From Isoetes taiwanensis (Eukaryota; Streptophyta; Lycopodiopsida; Isoetales; Isoetaceae): DNA of 64,000 nt. Numbering within the stretch: the first letter of the stretch is position 1; every line of letters begins with the position of its first letter. The notes under the pieces are model-generated. The model was not told where the DNA came from and did not search any database. It worked only from the letters and a program-made list of their open reading frames with translations. Both the position numbers and the translations under genes were made by a program. Positions 1 to 9,480 of the stretch are shown in pieces. The stretch spans positions 6,029,999 to 6,093,998 of the forward strand of contig JAJEKV010000035.1 of assembly GCA_021234155.1 (NCBI GenBank). Direction: 5' to 3'.

Positions 1-281
1 TGTCCAACAACAATCTCAGCGGAAGTATTCCCACTACTCTTGGTAACTTGTCATCTCTCACAGATCTATGGTTGGGTAACAACCTCTATTTAGTTGGCAG
101 AATTCCAAGCGAGTTAGGGAGGCTCAAACATCTTCAGCGCTTTTCTCTATATGGATATAATAAAGTGGGAGGACCTCTACCAGAGGACCTTGCAAACTGC
201 ACTGAGCTGGCTTGGGTGGACACTTCCGGAACTGTGCTAAGTGGAAGATTTCCTTACTTCCTTCTCAAGCTGCCACATATC
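1..281 (+). pseudogene. LRR receptor-like protein, 5' part (split by copia insertion, N-terminus outside window)
   Basis: The frame starting at base 3 reads continuous leucine-rich repeats of the plant extracellular type (LxxNxLxGxIPxxLGxLxxL) up to the codon ATC at 279-281, where the copia LTR begins. The same frame resumes at 5501 after one copy of the target duplication is removed, so 1-281 and 5501-7149 were one gene. The signal peptide and N-terminal cap lie before the window. Such proteins are anchored in the plasma membrane and sense extracellular ligands together with co-receptor kinases (family knowledge). The insertion should abolish the full-length product. Confidence 0.9.
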
Positions 282-681
282 TGTTAACGGAATGGATTCC
301 GGCAGATTATCCGCTGCCTTCAAACCAACGCACACCTTCGCCACGTCATTCCCTAAGCCACATCATCCTGTCCACCTCATTGATCCATGACTCCAATGGT
401 CATACCCTTTCCAAAAGCCATATCCTTTCCCATAAGACATGTCCTCATGACCTTTCATATGCCCTTTCACCTGCTTACATAAACTGTCCTATTTCCCATA
501 TTCAAAACACATTCAACTCAAGCATTCCACAACTACGGGGGAGCCCTTCCAGTCTGCAACTGTCTCAAGACAGATATGTACTCTCATATTCATACATGAA
601 TATATGATTCCATTATCTATTCAATTGTGTGTGAATATATAAGGTTCTTGTTTTCTGCCATATGCATCATATTTAATTTCA
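282..681 (+). repeat. 5' LTR of copia element
   Basis: This 400-bp LTR begins TGTTAACGG directly after the target duplication ATATC. It ends in CA directly before the primer-binding site. It is nearly identical to 5096-5495. Confidence 0.96.
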
Positions 682-693
682 TGGTATCAGAGC
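682..693 (+). other. Primer-binding site (initiator tRNA-Met)
   Basis: TGGTATCAGAGC follows the 5' LTR with no gap. It is the usual plant copia site complementary to the 3' end of initiator tRNA-Met and primes minus-strand synthesis. Confidence 0.95.
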
Positions 694-715
694 TTGGTTT
701 CTCACGATTCAAGCA

Positions 716-901
716 ATGGCCAAGAAATCAAGAATCCAGCGTGCTATTTCTCGCATCAATAAGCGAATCGCACGACGAAGAGAATCAAGAATACGGAAGG
801 CAATATTCAAAGTAAATCAGAGATTAGCAGCACGAAGAAATGGCGTTTTCCGCAGAAGAAGCGCATTCTTGAGGCTGATTGATTTTTTAATAAAATCATA
901 G
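716..901 (+). CDS. Small, very basic leader ORF upstream of gag (61 aa)
   Basis: A 61-residue open frame starts 22 bases after the primer-binding site and ends before the gag-like region. It is extremely rich in Arg and Lys and contains two similar arms of about 20 residues (RAISRINKRIARRR and KAIFKVNQRLAARR), so it looks like an internally duplicated amphipathic basic helix. I do not recognise it as a known gag part. It could be a nucleic-acid-binding leader peptide, an N-terminal piece of gag separated by a mutation, or chance. The in-phase internal repeat is the only support for it being real. Confidence 0.4.
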   Translation: MAKKSRIQRAISRINKRIARRRESRIRKAIFKVNQRLAARRNGVFRRRSAFLRLIDFLIKS

Positions 902-903
902 TC

Positions 904-1665
904 ATGGCTGCTACTTTAACCGAGACACATCGTCTCATAGAGATTTGATTTTCCGGTTTCCATCAATTGGAAACTTAAAATGAAGATGCTACTTCTAGAA
1001 AAAGATTTATGGAAGATGGTTGATGGTTCTGCGAGCGACCAAGCGGCCAAGAAGAGAAGGCCAAATGGGAGGCCCGAGATGGTAGAGCACTTTCGCTATC
1101 ATACTCAATCGAAGGACAATGTGGTGACTCATGTCGGCAGCCAAAAAAACGTCCAAAGAAGCTTGGGAACATCTAGTTGGTATGTATGAACCTCAAGATG
1201 CATGCACCAAACTTTTTCTAAGAAAACGATTTTATAAATCTCTCCAAATGGTGGAAAATCAAAGCATGGCCGAATTCATCAATGAATTCAAGACACTTTT
1301 GAGCAACTTCGCGCGATTGGCTCTCCAATTCAAGATTCGATCACATGATGACCCTTCTAGGAAGTTTGCCTCCTTCCTATGATACTTTCATACAATCCAT
1401 AGGCGCTCAAGCAATGGGAGGCGCCAGATCAGCAGCAGCCAATATCATGTCACTGCAATCCACCATAGCCATGCTTCTTCAAGAAGAAACTAGAAGAAAG
1501 TCCTTGAACACTTCTAGTGATGGGGTTGTTGCTTTATACTCAAGCAACAAGCGGTCAAACTCTGGAGGCAAGCCCAAGTTTCGACCCAATACCGCGATCG
1601 ATTAGTCCTTCAATCACCAATCCTTCAACAAGGATGATGCAAGCAAAGGCTTCAACAAGAAGCCC
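904..1665 (+). pseudogene. copia gag, broken by frameshifts and an amber stop
   Basis: Gag-like segments are spread over all three frames. The first, about 980-1130, contains EKDLWKMVDG. The second, about 1131-1340, contains SKEAWEHLVGMYE and the typical UBN2/gag stretch about a mobile RFY..L and EFINEF. The third, 1345-1605, contains GSLPPSYDTFI. At least three shifts are needed to join them. A TAG at 1603-1605 then interrupts the frame that continues into pol. Gag normally forms the particle that packages the RNA. With near-identical LTRs, this damage is either very recent or due to assembly errors. Confidence 0.8.
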
Positions 1666-4600
1666 ATGAATCGCAAATTAATATGTAATTATTGTGGCAA
1701 ACCAAACCATTATGCCAGAGATTGTCACACTCGACTTGCAAAAGAGCGTAACAAGGCAAACGTGATCATCAATGATCATCAAGAAAGGTTATGTGTCTCA
1801 CAAGTTTCATGTTCTTCTGTGACTAACCATTCTAGTGGCTGGTTTTTAGATTCCGCATGTACTGCTCATATGACTCCACAACGTGATTCTTTCATCACAT
1901 ATCAAAAGATGCCACTTGGGCAGACTGTTCTCTTAGGAGATGACAGTCCCCTCAGTATCGAAGGACAAGGCAAAGTTTCGGTGCAACTTCCCGATGGATC
2001 GATCAAAACAATACATGATGTATTACATGTACCCCGCTTGACCAAGAACTTGCTCTCAGTTAGCAAGATTTATGATGTTGAATTAAAAGTCCAATTTGGC
2101 ATCAAAGAGTGCCAACTTCAAGATTCTCATGGACGCAAACTTGCTCAAGGCATACGCGAAGGAAGTCTCTATAGATTCCCGCTTTCTAATGTGCCTCAAC
2201 ACTCTGTCAATGCAGTGACCACTACTCCCAATGATGTTTATCAATGGCACTTACGATTGGGACATGCTGGACTGCATGCCTTGAAGCAACTCCATTCCAA
2301 GAAAATGGTTCGAGATTTCAATATTCAGCCAAATACAAATTTGCCAGTATGTGAAGCATGTTTAATTGGCAAGCATCATCGGTTACCTTTTCCCAAGGTC
2401 AGTCATTCAAGAGCCGAGCATCCACTTGACTTGGTACACACTGACATTGGTGAGTCCGAAATACTTTCTGATAATGGCTGTAAATATTTCATCACGTTTA
2501 TTGATGATTACTCTAGATACACCACTGTGTATTTTCTTAAAAAGAAATCTGCAGCTTTAGAAGCTTTTAAAGAATACAAAGCTCTAGCTGAGAACCAACT
2601 TGGAAGAACCATCAAATGTCTCAGATCTGACAATGGTGGTGAATATATCTCCAAAGCATTCACAAGTTTTTGTGCACAACATGGAATTGACAGAAATTTG
2701 ACGGCCCCATACTCTCCTCAACAAAATGGTGTAGCCGAGAGAAAGAATCGCACTCTTGCTGAAAGTGCACGAAGTATGTTGCATTTGAGTCAACTTCCTC
2801 ATTATTTTTGGGCCGAAGCTCTAGCAACAGCTACCTATATTCAAAATCGATTGCCCACACAAGCATTGCAAGATCAAACTCCATATGAAGCTTGGATTGG
2901 TAAGCAACCAACATTATCCCATCTAAAAGTGTTTGGTTGTATTGGATATGTGCATGTACCTAAACAAAAACGAAGAAAATGGGAGGACCATAGTATCAAG
3001 TGTATCTTTGTTGGCTACAGTATGTCTGCCAAGGCATATCGTATGTACAACCCCCTTACCAAGAAGGTTTTCATCTCCCGAGATGTTACATTTGTTGAAG
3101 ATACCTTCTGGAATTTGAAAGATGTATCTCCTACATCCTGGTGCCAAGGCCCTTGGCAAGTTCTCTATCCTCCAATATCTCCTCTCACTCAGGATGATAA
3201 CATGCCACTCAATCCTCCAATCCTTCAAGAAGAGCAACAAGCTCCTGCTATAGTTCCAGAGGAAGCCCCAGCAACTACAAATATTGAAGATCTTGCTCCC
3301 GACATTATGCAAGATGAAGATGTTCAAGATGACCAACCGATCACCTCGAGTGAAGAAGCCCCTGATCATGTGCAACAATTTATGGAAAGCCCACTTCCTC
3401 TAGTGGCATCCCCAAGTACAAGTCGATTTGGTCGAAAACGTACTCCATCTTTGAAGGCTTTAGAGTCCTCCATGCAAACACTAAAGAAGCATTTTGCCAT
3501 GCCCATAGTTGGTGATCCACTAACTCTTAAAGATGCTTTATCAGATCCAAATTCCAAAGAATGGCATGATGCTATGACTTCTGAATATGACTCTCTCATG
3601 AAGAATCAAACATGGACCTTGCAACCACTCCCACCAGGGCGTAAGGCAATTGGTTGTAAGTGGCTCTTTAAACGCAAATACAAACCTGATGGATCTATTG
3701 ATCGTTATAAAGCAAGATTAGTAGCAAAAGGATATTCTCAAATTGAAGGGATCGATTACCTTGATACCTTCTCTCCTGTTGTCAAAATGACATCCATCAG
3801 AACCCTCCTCACACTTGCTGCTGCTCAAGATATGCACATCCATCAAATGGATGTTAAGACTGCATTTCTCAATGGTAACTTGGAAGAAGATATCTTCATG
3901 AAACAACCCGAAGGTTATGTTCAACCTGGACAAGAGACTTTGGTATGCAAGTTACATAAGTCTTTATATGGCCTCAAGCAGTCTCCACGAGCATGGTATC
4001 AACGGATTGACACCTTTCTCAAGTCACATAGCTATGAGCAAGGGGGAGCAGACAGTAATATCTATATCAAGAAGAGAAACTGTCATATTTTGCTCCTAGC
4101 TCTGTATGTGGATGATGCCATATTAATAAGCAACAACTTGAATTTTCTGAGCGAGTGTAAACAAATCCTTGCGAAAGAATTTCAAATGACTGATTATGGT
4201 GAAATCGCTTACTGCTTAGGAATCCAAGTCCTAAGAAATCAGAAAAAGAAGACAATTCATCTCAGTCAACAAAAATATATTGAAGACCTCTTGAAGAAAT
4301 TTGAGATGGATAAGAGTAAGCCAATAAGTACTCCAATGGATATGAATATAAAATTGTCCAAAAATATGTGTCCTCAAAACCTTCAAGAAGAAGAGATCAT
4401 GAAGAATACACCCTTTGCAAGTGCAGTAGGCAGTCTCATGTATGCTGCTATATGTACAAGACCTGACATTGCTCATGCAGTCAGTTTTGTAAGTCAATTC
4501 TTGAGTAATCCAGGACCTATGCACTGGGCTGCAGTGAAGAGAATTCTTCGCTATCTTTCTGGCACTCCTAACTTTGGACTTACATTACAAGGTGGTTCGC

Positions 4601-5088
4601 TCACACTCACAGGATATAGTGATGCTTCTTATGCAAGTGATGTTGAAATTCGCAAGTCCACAACTGGATATTGGTTTCAACTTGGAAAAAGCACCATCTC
4701 CTGGTGTAGTAAAAAGCAACCTACAATTTCCTTATCAAGTGCTGAAGCAGAATATATAGCTATTTGCCAAGCAACAAAAGAAGCTATATGGCTCTGCAGA
4801 TTACTTGAAGACATCATGATACCTTCACAAGGACCAGTGTTAATCAAGACTGATAGCACAAGTTGCATCAGCATGGCAACACAACCAAGAATCAATGCTA
4901 GATCAAAACATATTGAGATCAAGTATCACTTTGTACGAGAAAAGATTCTTGAGAAGAAGATTCAACTTCAATATTGTCCTACTGAAGACATGGTAGCAGA
5001 TTTTCTTACAAAACCTCTACCAACAGACAAATTTATTCTATGCAGACAAAGCCTCAACATAAAAGACAGTCCGACAGGCATCGGCTAA
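1666..5088 (+). CDS. copia pol polyprotein (zinc knuckle, protease, integrase, reverse transcriptase, RNase H)
   Basis: This open frame of 1140 codons has the domains in copia order. A CCHC knuckle lies at residues 8-21 (CxxCxxxxHxxxxC), so the real polyprotein starts upstream in gag. The protease has D62 in FLDSACTAHM, with Ala where many copia proteases have Gly. The integrase zinc region is around 190-235, and its catalytic triad is D260, D322 and E358, with the exact 35-residue D-E spacing. RT shows WLFKRKYKPDG, MDVKTAFLNG and YVDD at 814-817. RNase H has D986, E1027 and D1063 and ends at ADFLTKPLP. All catalytic residues I can identify are present. The stop overlaps the purine tract before the 3' LTR. 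Protein function depends on a gag that looks broken here. Confidence 0.96.
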   Translation: MNRKLICNYCGKPNHYARDCHTRLAKERNKANVIINDHQERLCVSQVSCSSVTNHSSGWFLDSACTAHMTPQRDSFITYQKMPLGQTVLLGDDSPLSIEGQGKVSVQLPDGSIKTIHDVLHVPRLTKNLLSVSKIYDVELKVQFGIKECQLQDSHGRKLAQGIREGSLYRFPLSNVPQHSVNAVTTTPNDVYQWHLRLGHAGLHALKQLHSKKMVRDFNIQPNTNLPVCEACLIGKHHRLPFPKVSHSRAEHPLDLVHTDIGESEILSDNGCKYFITFIDDYSRYTTVYFLKKKSAALEAFKEYKALAENQLGRTIKCLRSDNGGEYISKAFTSFCAQHGIDRNLTAPYSPQQNGVAERKNRTLAESARSMLHLSQLPHYFWAEALATATYIQNRLPTQALQDQTPYEAWIGKQPTLSHLKVFGCIGYVHVPKQKRRKWEDHSIKCIFVGYSMSAKAYRMYNPLTKKVFISRDVTFVEDTFWNLKDVSPTSWCQGPWQVLYPPISPLTQDDNMPLNPPILQEEQQAPAIVPEEAPATTNIEDLAPDIMQDEDVQDDQPITSSEEAPDHVQQFMESPLPLVASPSTSRFGRKRTPSLKALESSMQTLKKHFAMPIVGDPLTLKDALSDPNSKEWHDAMTSEYDSLMKNQTWTLQPLPPGRKAIGCKWLFKRKYKPDGSIDRYKARLVAKGYSQIEGIDYLDTFSPVVKMTSIRTLLTLAAAQDMHIHQMDVKTAFLNGNLEEDIFMKQPEGYVQPGQETLVCKLHKSLYGLKQSPRAWYQRIDTFLKSHSYEQGGADSNIYIKKRNCHILLLALYVDDAILISNNLNFLSECKQILAKEFQMTDYGEIAYCLGIQVLRNQKKKTIHLSQQKYIEDLLKKFEMDKSKPISTPMDMNIKLSKNMCPQNLQEEEIMKNTPFASAVGSLMYAAICTRPDIAHAVSFVSQFLSNPGPMHWAAVKRILRYLSGTPNFGLTLQGGSLTLTGYSDASYASDVEIRKSTTGYWFQLGKSTISWCSKKQPTISLSSAEAEYIAICQATKEAIWLCRLLEDIMIPSQGPVLIKTDSTSCISMATQPRINARSKHIEIKYHFVREKILEKKIQLQYCPTEDMVADFLTKPLPTDKFILCRQSLNIKDSPTGIG

Positions 5089-5095
5089 GGGGGAG
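5087..5095 (+). other. Polypurine tract of copia element
   Basis: AAGGGGGAG lies immediately before the 3' LTR and overlaps the pol stop codon. It primes plus-strand synthesis in this class. Confidence 0.9.
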
Positions 5096-5495
5096 TGTTA
5101 ACGGAATGGATTCCGGCAGATTATCCGCTGCCTTCAAACCAACGCACACCTTCGCCACGTCATTCCCTAAGCCACATCATCCTGTCCACCTCATTGATCC
5201 ATGACTCCAATGGTCATACCCTTTCCAAAAGCCATATCCTTTCCCATAAGACATGTCCTCATGACCTTTCATATGCCCTTTCACCTGCTTACATAAACTG
5301 TCCTATTTCCCATATTCAAAACACATTCAACTCAAGCATTCCACAACTACGGGGGAGCCCTTCTAGTCTGCAACTGTCTCAAGACAGATATGTACTCTCA
5401 TATTCATACATGAATATATGATTCCATTATCTATTCAATTGTGTGTGAATATATAAGGTTCTTGTTTTCTGCCATATGCATCATATTTAATTTCA
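5096..5495 (+). repeat. 3' LTR of copia element
   Basis: This 400-bp copy of 282-681 has one substitution by eye. It is followed by the second target duplication ATATC at 5496-5500. Confidence 0.96.
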
Positions 5496-5500
5496 ATATC

Positions 5501-7149
5501 ACAATAATTGCTTTGGCTGCGTATAATGCCACAGGACAACGGTTCCCCCAGGAAATTTGGAATATGACACAGCTTGAGTTTTTTGACATAAATTGGAGTG
5601 GCCTGATTGGTGGCAAGATTCCAAAAGAAATTGGAAATTTGACATCCTTCAAATAAGTAACTGTATCAGCCTTCAGAGCCTGACAATTGCTTACTGTGAC
5701 TTCAAAGGTACGCTGCCTTCTTCTCTAGGAAAGCTTTCGCAACTAGAAGAAATTGTGGCAGAAAATAACATGTTTCATGGGAGCATCCCAGAATCATTAG
5801 GGAATTGTACGAGTCTGACCAAACTCCGTTTAAATAATAATCTGCTCTCAGGAAGCATACCCTCTTCGTTTGGAAATTGTTCTAGACTTCAATACCTCTA
5901 TCTATTCAACAACTCTCTTAATGGTTCTGTGCCTTCTAGTTTTGGAGCCCTGCAGAACTTGCTTCAGTTGGATCTTCACGACAACCAACTCTTTGGTGAA
6001 ATCCCTGGTAGCCTTGGCAATTGTACCTCTTTACAACAACTTGCTTTATCTTCCAATAATTTGACAGGGAGTATCCCGGATACTCTTAGCAATTGCTCTA
6101 ATCTACAGGTGCTGAGCTTGTCTAGTAATTTCTTGCAAGGATCTGTACCTGCAAGTCTAGAACTTTGTGCACAATTACAAAGACTTGATCTAGGGAACAA
6201 TCTGCTAAGTGGGAAGCTTGAAATTAATTTCACTAAGTTGCAATCCTTACTAATTGTATCGGTTCCTCAAAGTAACCTAGTAGGCGAGGTGCCTCAGTCT
6301 CTGGAGAAATGCTCAAGGTTGCAGCTTCTAGACTTGAGAAGGAATAACCTTACTGGAATTATACCTGCATTTCTTGGGCAGATGGCAGATCTTAAGGTGC
6401 TGAGCTTGGGTTATAACTTACTTGAAGGACCCATCCGGCCTTGGATAGCGAATATGAAAAACCTTCAAGTGCTAGAGTTATCAAACAACATGCTGGAAGG
6501 TGAAATTCCTACACATATGGGCAAAATGGAGAGTTTAATTTTTAGTGAAGACCAAAACAGCTCTGCACTTTTCGATAACAAAGACACATTATATCAAGAC
6601 ATTTTTCTACCTAAAGGTAGATCAATTGATGAGCCTTTTAAATATGTGCTCAAAACTACTACCCTCATTGATTTATCAAGCAATAGATTAGTGGGAAAAA
6701 TTCCTCAAGACATTGGAAACCTCACAGGGTTGCGTTACCTCAGTCTGTCTAATAACAATATCTCTGGCTCTATTCCGACAAGCCTGGGAAACTTGGCCAT
6801 TTTGGAGCAGATGGACCTACACAACAACGAATTGACTGGCAGAATTCCTAGTGAGCTTGTTCACATGCGCAGCTTATCAAGCTTTAATGTATCATTCAAC
6901 TACTTGGACGGGCTTATTCCAACGGGTGGTCAATTTAACACATTTACAATCTCTAGTTACATAGGTAATGCTGGTTTGTGTGGTTCCCCTTTGCCCAGTT
7001 GCCCAGTTTCTCCACCAGCTACTGCACCACAAGAACCACACAAACAGATGTCGTGGAAGACTCTGGCAGAAAAGATGTCTATTGTTGCATTTGTACTCGG
7101 AAACTTGATAGGCTTATCGCTAGCCCTATATGCAGTTTTATTGTTCTAG
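5501..7149 (+). pseudogene. LRR receptor-like protein, 3' part with transmembrane anchor
   Basis: This continues the gene at 1-281. The first 50 codons are in frame with the 5' part, then a one-base shift near 5648-5652 moves the reading into the frame that runs to the TAG at 7147-7149. About 15 LRRs follow. A non-LRR island around 6540-6660 comes next, then four more LRRs, then the C-terminal cap (GGQFNTFTISSYIGNAGLCG). A proline-rich linker and one membrane segment (about 24 residues, VAFVLGNLIGLSLALYAVLL) end the protein. There is no kinase domain. An island before the last four LRRs, the GNAGLCG cap and a short tail are the pattern of Cf-type receptor-like proteins in defence or development. 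The frameshift, plus the copia insertion, marks it as disrupted. Confidence 0.9.
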
Positions 7150-7262
7150 ATCGATAACATCTTTGTATTTGCTAGAAGCAGTCTAACTAAATAAAAATAA
7201 GTTGCTCTACCAAGCTGTAGAAGATATGGGAGCTACTTGGACTTGTTTTTATGTTTTTACAT
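7150..7262 (+). other. 3' untranslated region of the receptor-like protein
   Basis: The sequence after the stop, including AAATAAAAATAA near 7189, is repeated with small changes at 15050-15180 behind a second receptor-like-protein end. Conservation stops at about 7262, where the repeat block begins. It resumes at about 14736, so 7263-14735 was inserted into this 3' flank. Confidence 0.6.
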
Positions 7263-8330
7263 ATCTTTCGCGCTTATCCGGCCGTCCGTTCGAGATCCGA
7301 CGGCTCACGTGGGTTTGGGACGTATCCTACGGCCCAGATGGCATGGGAGTTTACATATAATAGGTGTACCATGCTCCTACGGTCCAGATTGAGGGGACAC
7401 ATCCTACGGTCCACGTGGCTTTGGGAATTATATGTAATATTTCCTACGGCTCATATTGCTTTCATATGGTGAGATCTTGATCGTTGATCGAGTCTAAGAT
7501 CCTAAGGCTCATATTGAATGCTCGTTCCTTAAGGAAAGGCTTTTAAAAATTTTTATGTTATTGGGGGGATTCGAACCCTGGTTCTCAACCCCCCAAACCC
7601 CCCACTCTAACCACTAGACCAAGCATTAATTCTATGAAAAAATTATGTTTCAAATATACTTAAGGGTAATATTCTAATTAAGATAAAATAGACTATAATA
7701 TTCTAGGATGTTTTGAAAGTTTTAAAATATTCCAGAAAGTTGTAAAATGTTCTAGAAATTTTTAGAATGTAAGGGAATCCAGGAGAATTAAAGGGAATAT
7801 AAGGAAATCTCATAAATTGTAAGAGAATCTAGGAAAATATACAAGTCTAACGGAATCTCTTAAAATCTAATTGAATCTAAGGGAATCTTCATAATATCTG
7901 AAGGAATTTAAGAAAATTTTGATAAATCTTAGAGTTTTTTTAAGATTTTGCAAAGAGCGATAATAGAATGTTCTAAAATGTTTCATAATAAAGGTGTACA
8001 ATATAAATCTTGAAAAAAAAATATTCTAGATGCTCAGGGCAAGCACCTCAGTCTAAAAATAGAAAATATTTTAAAAATGTTGCACAGATCCAAAATAGAT
8101 TATTTTAGAAGGTTTTAAATGCTCATGGGTAAGCACCTCAATCAAAATAGAAAATTCTAAGAGAACCTAGGGGAATCTTCATGAATGCTAAATATAATAC
8201 ATAGAATATTGAAGAATATAGAGGAATCACAAGAGAATCTCAGTAGAATCGTTGGTCACCGTAAGAACGTGCTAAAACTGGAACAATCCGCCGTAGGACG
8301 TATTAATTTTCTTGTATATATATACAAGTT
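7263..8330. repeat. Composite repeat element, copy 1 (CCTACGGCTCACGTGG repeats, tRNA-like head, GAATCTAAG tract)
   Basis: The unit starts with variants of GATCCTACGGCTCACGTGGC. A tRNA-like module on the minus strand follows, then a tract of degenerate roughly 10-base repeats. It ends near a sequence like CCGTAGGACGTATTAATTTT. The same order of parts recurs at 44640-46480, so this is one repeat family. No protein is encoded. The class is unclear; the CCTACGG/CCGTAGG motifs near both ends hint at inverted ends. Confidence 0.65.
7561..7626 (-). repeat. tRNA-like (SINE-type) head with A and B boxes
   Basis: On the minus strand, TGGTCTAGTGGTTAGAG (7605-7621) matches a Pol III A box and GGTTCGAATCC (7567-7577) matches a B box, at normal tRNA spacing. 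There is no acceptor-stem pairing, so this is not a functional tRNA gene. It is a tRNA-derived module as in plant SINEs. Degenerate copies lie at 45460-45526 and 45608-45650 in the same relative position within the second copy of the repeat family. Confidence 0.7.
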
Positions 8331-9480
8331 TTTGTACTATGAGTGGTTATACCATGAACGATTGGGAAATATAAGCGAACATTGATGGAATCTCATAGTA
8401 TCTAGGGAAGTCTTTCTAGAGTCTTGGATAATCTAAGAGAATCTTTATAGGATCTTCATTGGATGACACTGTACTTGGCGGATGATTCCTCGAGGAATTG
8501 TAAAAATTCGACTAGAAATCAATTTAAAGTCATGTGATGAATACTCTATAGAGATTCTCCAAGATTCCACCAAGATTCTCCAGATACTCAAAGATTTTAT
8601 GAAGATTACCTTAGATTCTTTTAGATTCTTAAAGATTCTCTTGAGATTCCCAAAGATTATCCTAATATTCCTCAAGATTCCATGTAGATTCTTCTAGATT
8701 TCCTTAAATTGAAGATTCCCCTTTAGAACACATCTAGTGTCAAAGATTCCCCTGGATCCCCTTGGATTCCCCCTAAATTCCCTAAAATTCCATAAAGATC
8801 CCCTAGATTCTTAAGGTTCTACAAAGATTCCCCTAGATTTTCAAAGATTATCTGAAGATTTCTTTAGATTCCCCAAGATTCTATGTAGATTCTCCTAGAT
8901 TCCCTTGAATTCTATGAAGATTCTACTAGATTCTCTAAGATTCCATCAAGATTCCCCTATATTCTCAAATATTTTTTGAAGATTCTCATAGATTCCCCTA
9001 TATTCTTTTTAATCTCATCGATTCCTTAAGATTATCTTGATATTTCCTTGATTCCAAAGGTTATCCCAAGATTCCTCTAGATTCCTTTAGATTCTTAAAT
9101 ATTCTCTTGAGATTCCCAAAGATTATCCTAGATCCCTTGGAATCTCCCGCGATTCCCTAAGATTCCACATAGATCCCCTAGATTCTTAAGGTTCTATAAA
9201 GATTCCCCAAGATTCTATGTCGGTTCTCCTAGATTCCCTTAAATTCTATGAAGATCCCTCTTAGAGCTCTAAGATTTCTTTCGATTCTTAAACCTTTTTT
9301 GAAGGTTTTTTTAGATTCTCCTAGATTCTTTTGAGATTCCCATAGATTTCTTAAGATTCTCTTGAGATTCCCTTGATTTTCAAAGATTATCCCAAGATTC
9401 CTCTAGATTCCCCAAGTTTCTACAATAATTCTCTCAGATTCCCTTAGATTCTATGAATATTCCCCTAGATTATCCAACAT
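7640..9480. repeat. Long fold-back of degenerate GAATCTAAG / CTTAGATTC repeats
   Basis: From about 7640 to 8460 the plus strand is built of variants of GGGAATCTAAG and TTCTAGAAAGTTC. From about 8500 to 9480 it is built of the reverse complement (TTAGATTCCC). The two arms point head to head, so a single strand could fold on itself over hundreds of bases. Fold-back transposons with arms of short tandem repeats look like this. No credible coding sequence is present. Confidence 0.7.

Larger units (their letters stand above)
282..5495 (+). mobile_element. Complete Ty1/copia LTR retrotransposon
   Basis: The element is 5214 bp with two 400-bp LTRs beginning TGTTAACGG and ending TTTCA. It has a 5-bp target duplication ATATC at 277-281 and 5496-5500. 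A primer-binding site for initiator tRNA-Met abuts the 5' LTR and a purine tract abuts the 3' LTR. By eye the LTRs differ at one position (C in one, T in the other, near 547/5359), so the insertion is recent. The order protease, integrase, RT, RNase H identifies Ty1/copia. It landed in the coding region of a receptor-like protein. The pol frame is open, but gag is broken by frameshifts, so this copy is probably not autonomous as sequenced. Confidence 0.97.

Noticed and set aside
212-607. 131-codon ORF across the LRR/LTR junction (and its twin at 5095-5421)
   Set aside because: It is just the LTR read through in one frame. The twin occurs because the LTRs are identical. No coding features.
2923-3378. 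Long minus-strand ORFs inside the copia pol region
   Set aside because: They are shadows of the pol frame on the other strand with no independent support.
7561-7626. A functional tRNA gene on the minus strand
   Set aside because: A and B boxes are present but there is no acceptor-stem pairing and no sensible anticodon arm. Degenerate copies occur within a repeat family.
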